Assembly (NCBI RefSeq): GCF_014358015.1
Contig: NZ_JACONV010000001.1
Location: forward strand, 620,001-684,000
Length of the DNA stretch: 64,000 nucleotides
Source of the DNA: Pseudomonas triticifolii
Lineage (GTDB): Bacteria > Pseudomonadota > Gammaproteobacteria > Pseudomonadales > Pseudomonadaceae
Direction of reading: 5' to 3'
The notes under the pieces are model-generated. The model had not been told where the DNA came from. It saw only the letters and a list, made by a program, of their open reading frames with translations, and searched no databases. Numbering within the stretch: the first letter of the stretch is position 1; each line of letters starts with the position of its first letter. Shown piece after piece: positions 63,293-64,000 of this stretch. A program made the position numbers and the translations under genes.

Positions 63293-64000
63293 TCAATTTC
63301 TGACTGCCCAAAACTGCAATTCAAGCCCGGAAAAATCGCCTGATACATGGAACGCAAAACCGCCAGAGGTCTCGATCTGAGCCTGTTCGTGGTCATGGAT
63401 CTCCAGGACGAAATAGGTTTTGCTGGAGTGAAACGGAATCTGACGCGGAGCCACTGGTAGCGGCCTCATACGAATCCCGGGCAGATGCAAACTGACCAGT
63501 TCGCGAATGCTTTCCACCGAGCCCACCTTGAGGTGCGAGGGCAAGCGATGGCGTAACTCCTCAGCGTCACACTGCGCGCGAGCCGCGAGGACGAACGAGC
63601 AGGACCCCAGCAACTGTCTGTCCACGCGCGGGGAAACCAGTACGCCGTACTGTCGGGTCTGCAGTTCCAGTTCGATAGCGTGCTGTTCAAGCACCATCGA
63701 CAACACCTGTCGAATGGCGAGCATCACCTTTTCAAAGGTCGCCCCCTGATCACCGTGTTGATACGCACTTTGCAACTGCGGTCTTTTGCTTTCGCTGCCG
63801 AAAGTCGCCAGTTCGCCCAGCAACGCGAGCAAGGCGCGATAGAGGGTTTCAGGGTGAACGTCCTGAATCGTCAGGTAGTGCTGAAGAACCGGTTCGGTCC
63901 GATTGATCAGTTGCAGCATCATGAAGTCACCGACCTCGGCACTGCCGGTCTGCCCGCTTGAGCGCATGCGCGCTGCGATGGCATTGCCCCGATGCTCAAG
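63293..64000 (-). CDS. tssK: Type VI secretion system baseplate subunit TssK, C-terminal part (cut by window end)
   Basis: The frame is open to the right edge (LEHRGNAIAARM...). The visible ~235 residues are the TssK C-terminal domain: EVGDFMMLQLINRTEPVLQH, HPETLYRALLALLGELATFG, the GVLVSPRVDRQLL segment and C-terminal strands. An internal ATG at 63967 is not the true start. TssK joins the baseplate to the TssLM membrane complex. Seventeen bases upstream of tssL, so the operon is tssK-tssL-tssM-kinase. Confidence 0.93.
   Translation of the reverse strand, partial: LEHRGNAIAARMRSSGQTGSAEVGDFMMLQLINRTEPVLQHYLTIQDVHPETLYRALLALLGELATFGSESKRPQLQSAYQHGDQGATFEKVMLAIRQVLSMVLEQHAIELELQTRQYGVLVSPRVDRQLLGSCSFVLAARAQCDAEELRHRLPSHLKVGSVESIRELVSLHLPGIRMRPLPVAPRQIPFHSSKTYFVLEIHDHEQAQIETSGGFAFHVSGDFSGLELQFWAVRN

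Overview
The window looks like chromosome of a fluorescent plant-associated Pseudomonas, most likely the P. syringae group. This is inferred from moderately high G+C, Pseudomonas-type gene content (signal-peptide-bearing malate:quinone oxidoreductase, AraFGH importer with a GntR regulator and periplasmic GalM, type VI secretion, HBM-type chemoreceptor) and intergenic REP-like palindromes. No rRNA, tRNA, CRISPR array, prophage or intact insertion sequence was seen. The only clearly broken gene is a truncated RND efflux pump remnant.

Layout. 1-9.2 kb is an accessory catabolic module: aldehyde dehydrogenase (cut by the window edge), flavin reductase, GntR/FCD regulator, Nudix hydrolase, GNAT, DUF1330 protein, a RibB-like riboflavin enzyme with a degenerate second domain, and a four-gene PotABCD-like ABC importer. 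A shared palindrome (TGGWATACCA) precedes the RibB-like gene and the importer operon, suggesting one regulon. 9.4-14.6 kb holds two LysR/dehydrogenase divergent pairs (DmlR/DmlA-like and PtrR/Sad-like) and a second flavin reductase. 14.7-20.2 kb is a periplasmic molybdenum aldehyde oxidoreductase set (PaoABC-like, XdhC chaperone, MocA-like cytidylyltransferase). 21-27.8 kb carries mqo, a duplicated-domain CAP protein, the RND remnant, and a MipA/OmpV porin with a two-component system. 27.8-34.7 kb is a sugar module: AraFGH importer, SMP-30 lactonase, GntR regulator and galM, tied together by a repeated AATAGTCWTACCA motif.

35.2-38 kb is an AztABC/ZnuABC-like zinc importer led by a previously hidden 43-residue single-span membrane protein, with Zur-like boxes in front. 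Diverging from it, at 38-40 kb, a radical SAM protein and a DUF4130 protein form a putative DNA repair operon whose promoter carries a LexA-type box. A 108-bp tandem duplication of REP-like sequence follows. 40.5-58 kb is a mixture of housekeeping and signalling genes: PhzF, LysE exporter, sirtuin, SBF transporter, DNA polymerase II, a GGDEF/EAL protein, CBS protein, DUF4174 protein, ArgD-like aminotransferase with divergent LysR, chemoreceptor, GAF protein, TauD-type dioxygenase, phosphodiesterase and GNAT. 58-64 kb is the end of a type VI secretion cluster on the minus strand (tssK-tssL-tssM-Ser/Thr kinase), running off the right edge.

The most notable systems are the SOS-box-controlled radical SAM/DUF4130 pair, the small membrane protein in the zinc operon, and the flavin/RibB/ABC importer regulon. 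All functional statements come from reading translated motifs and gene context; no database search was possible.
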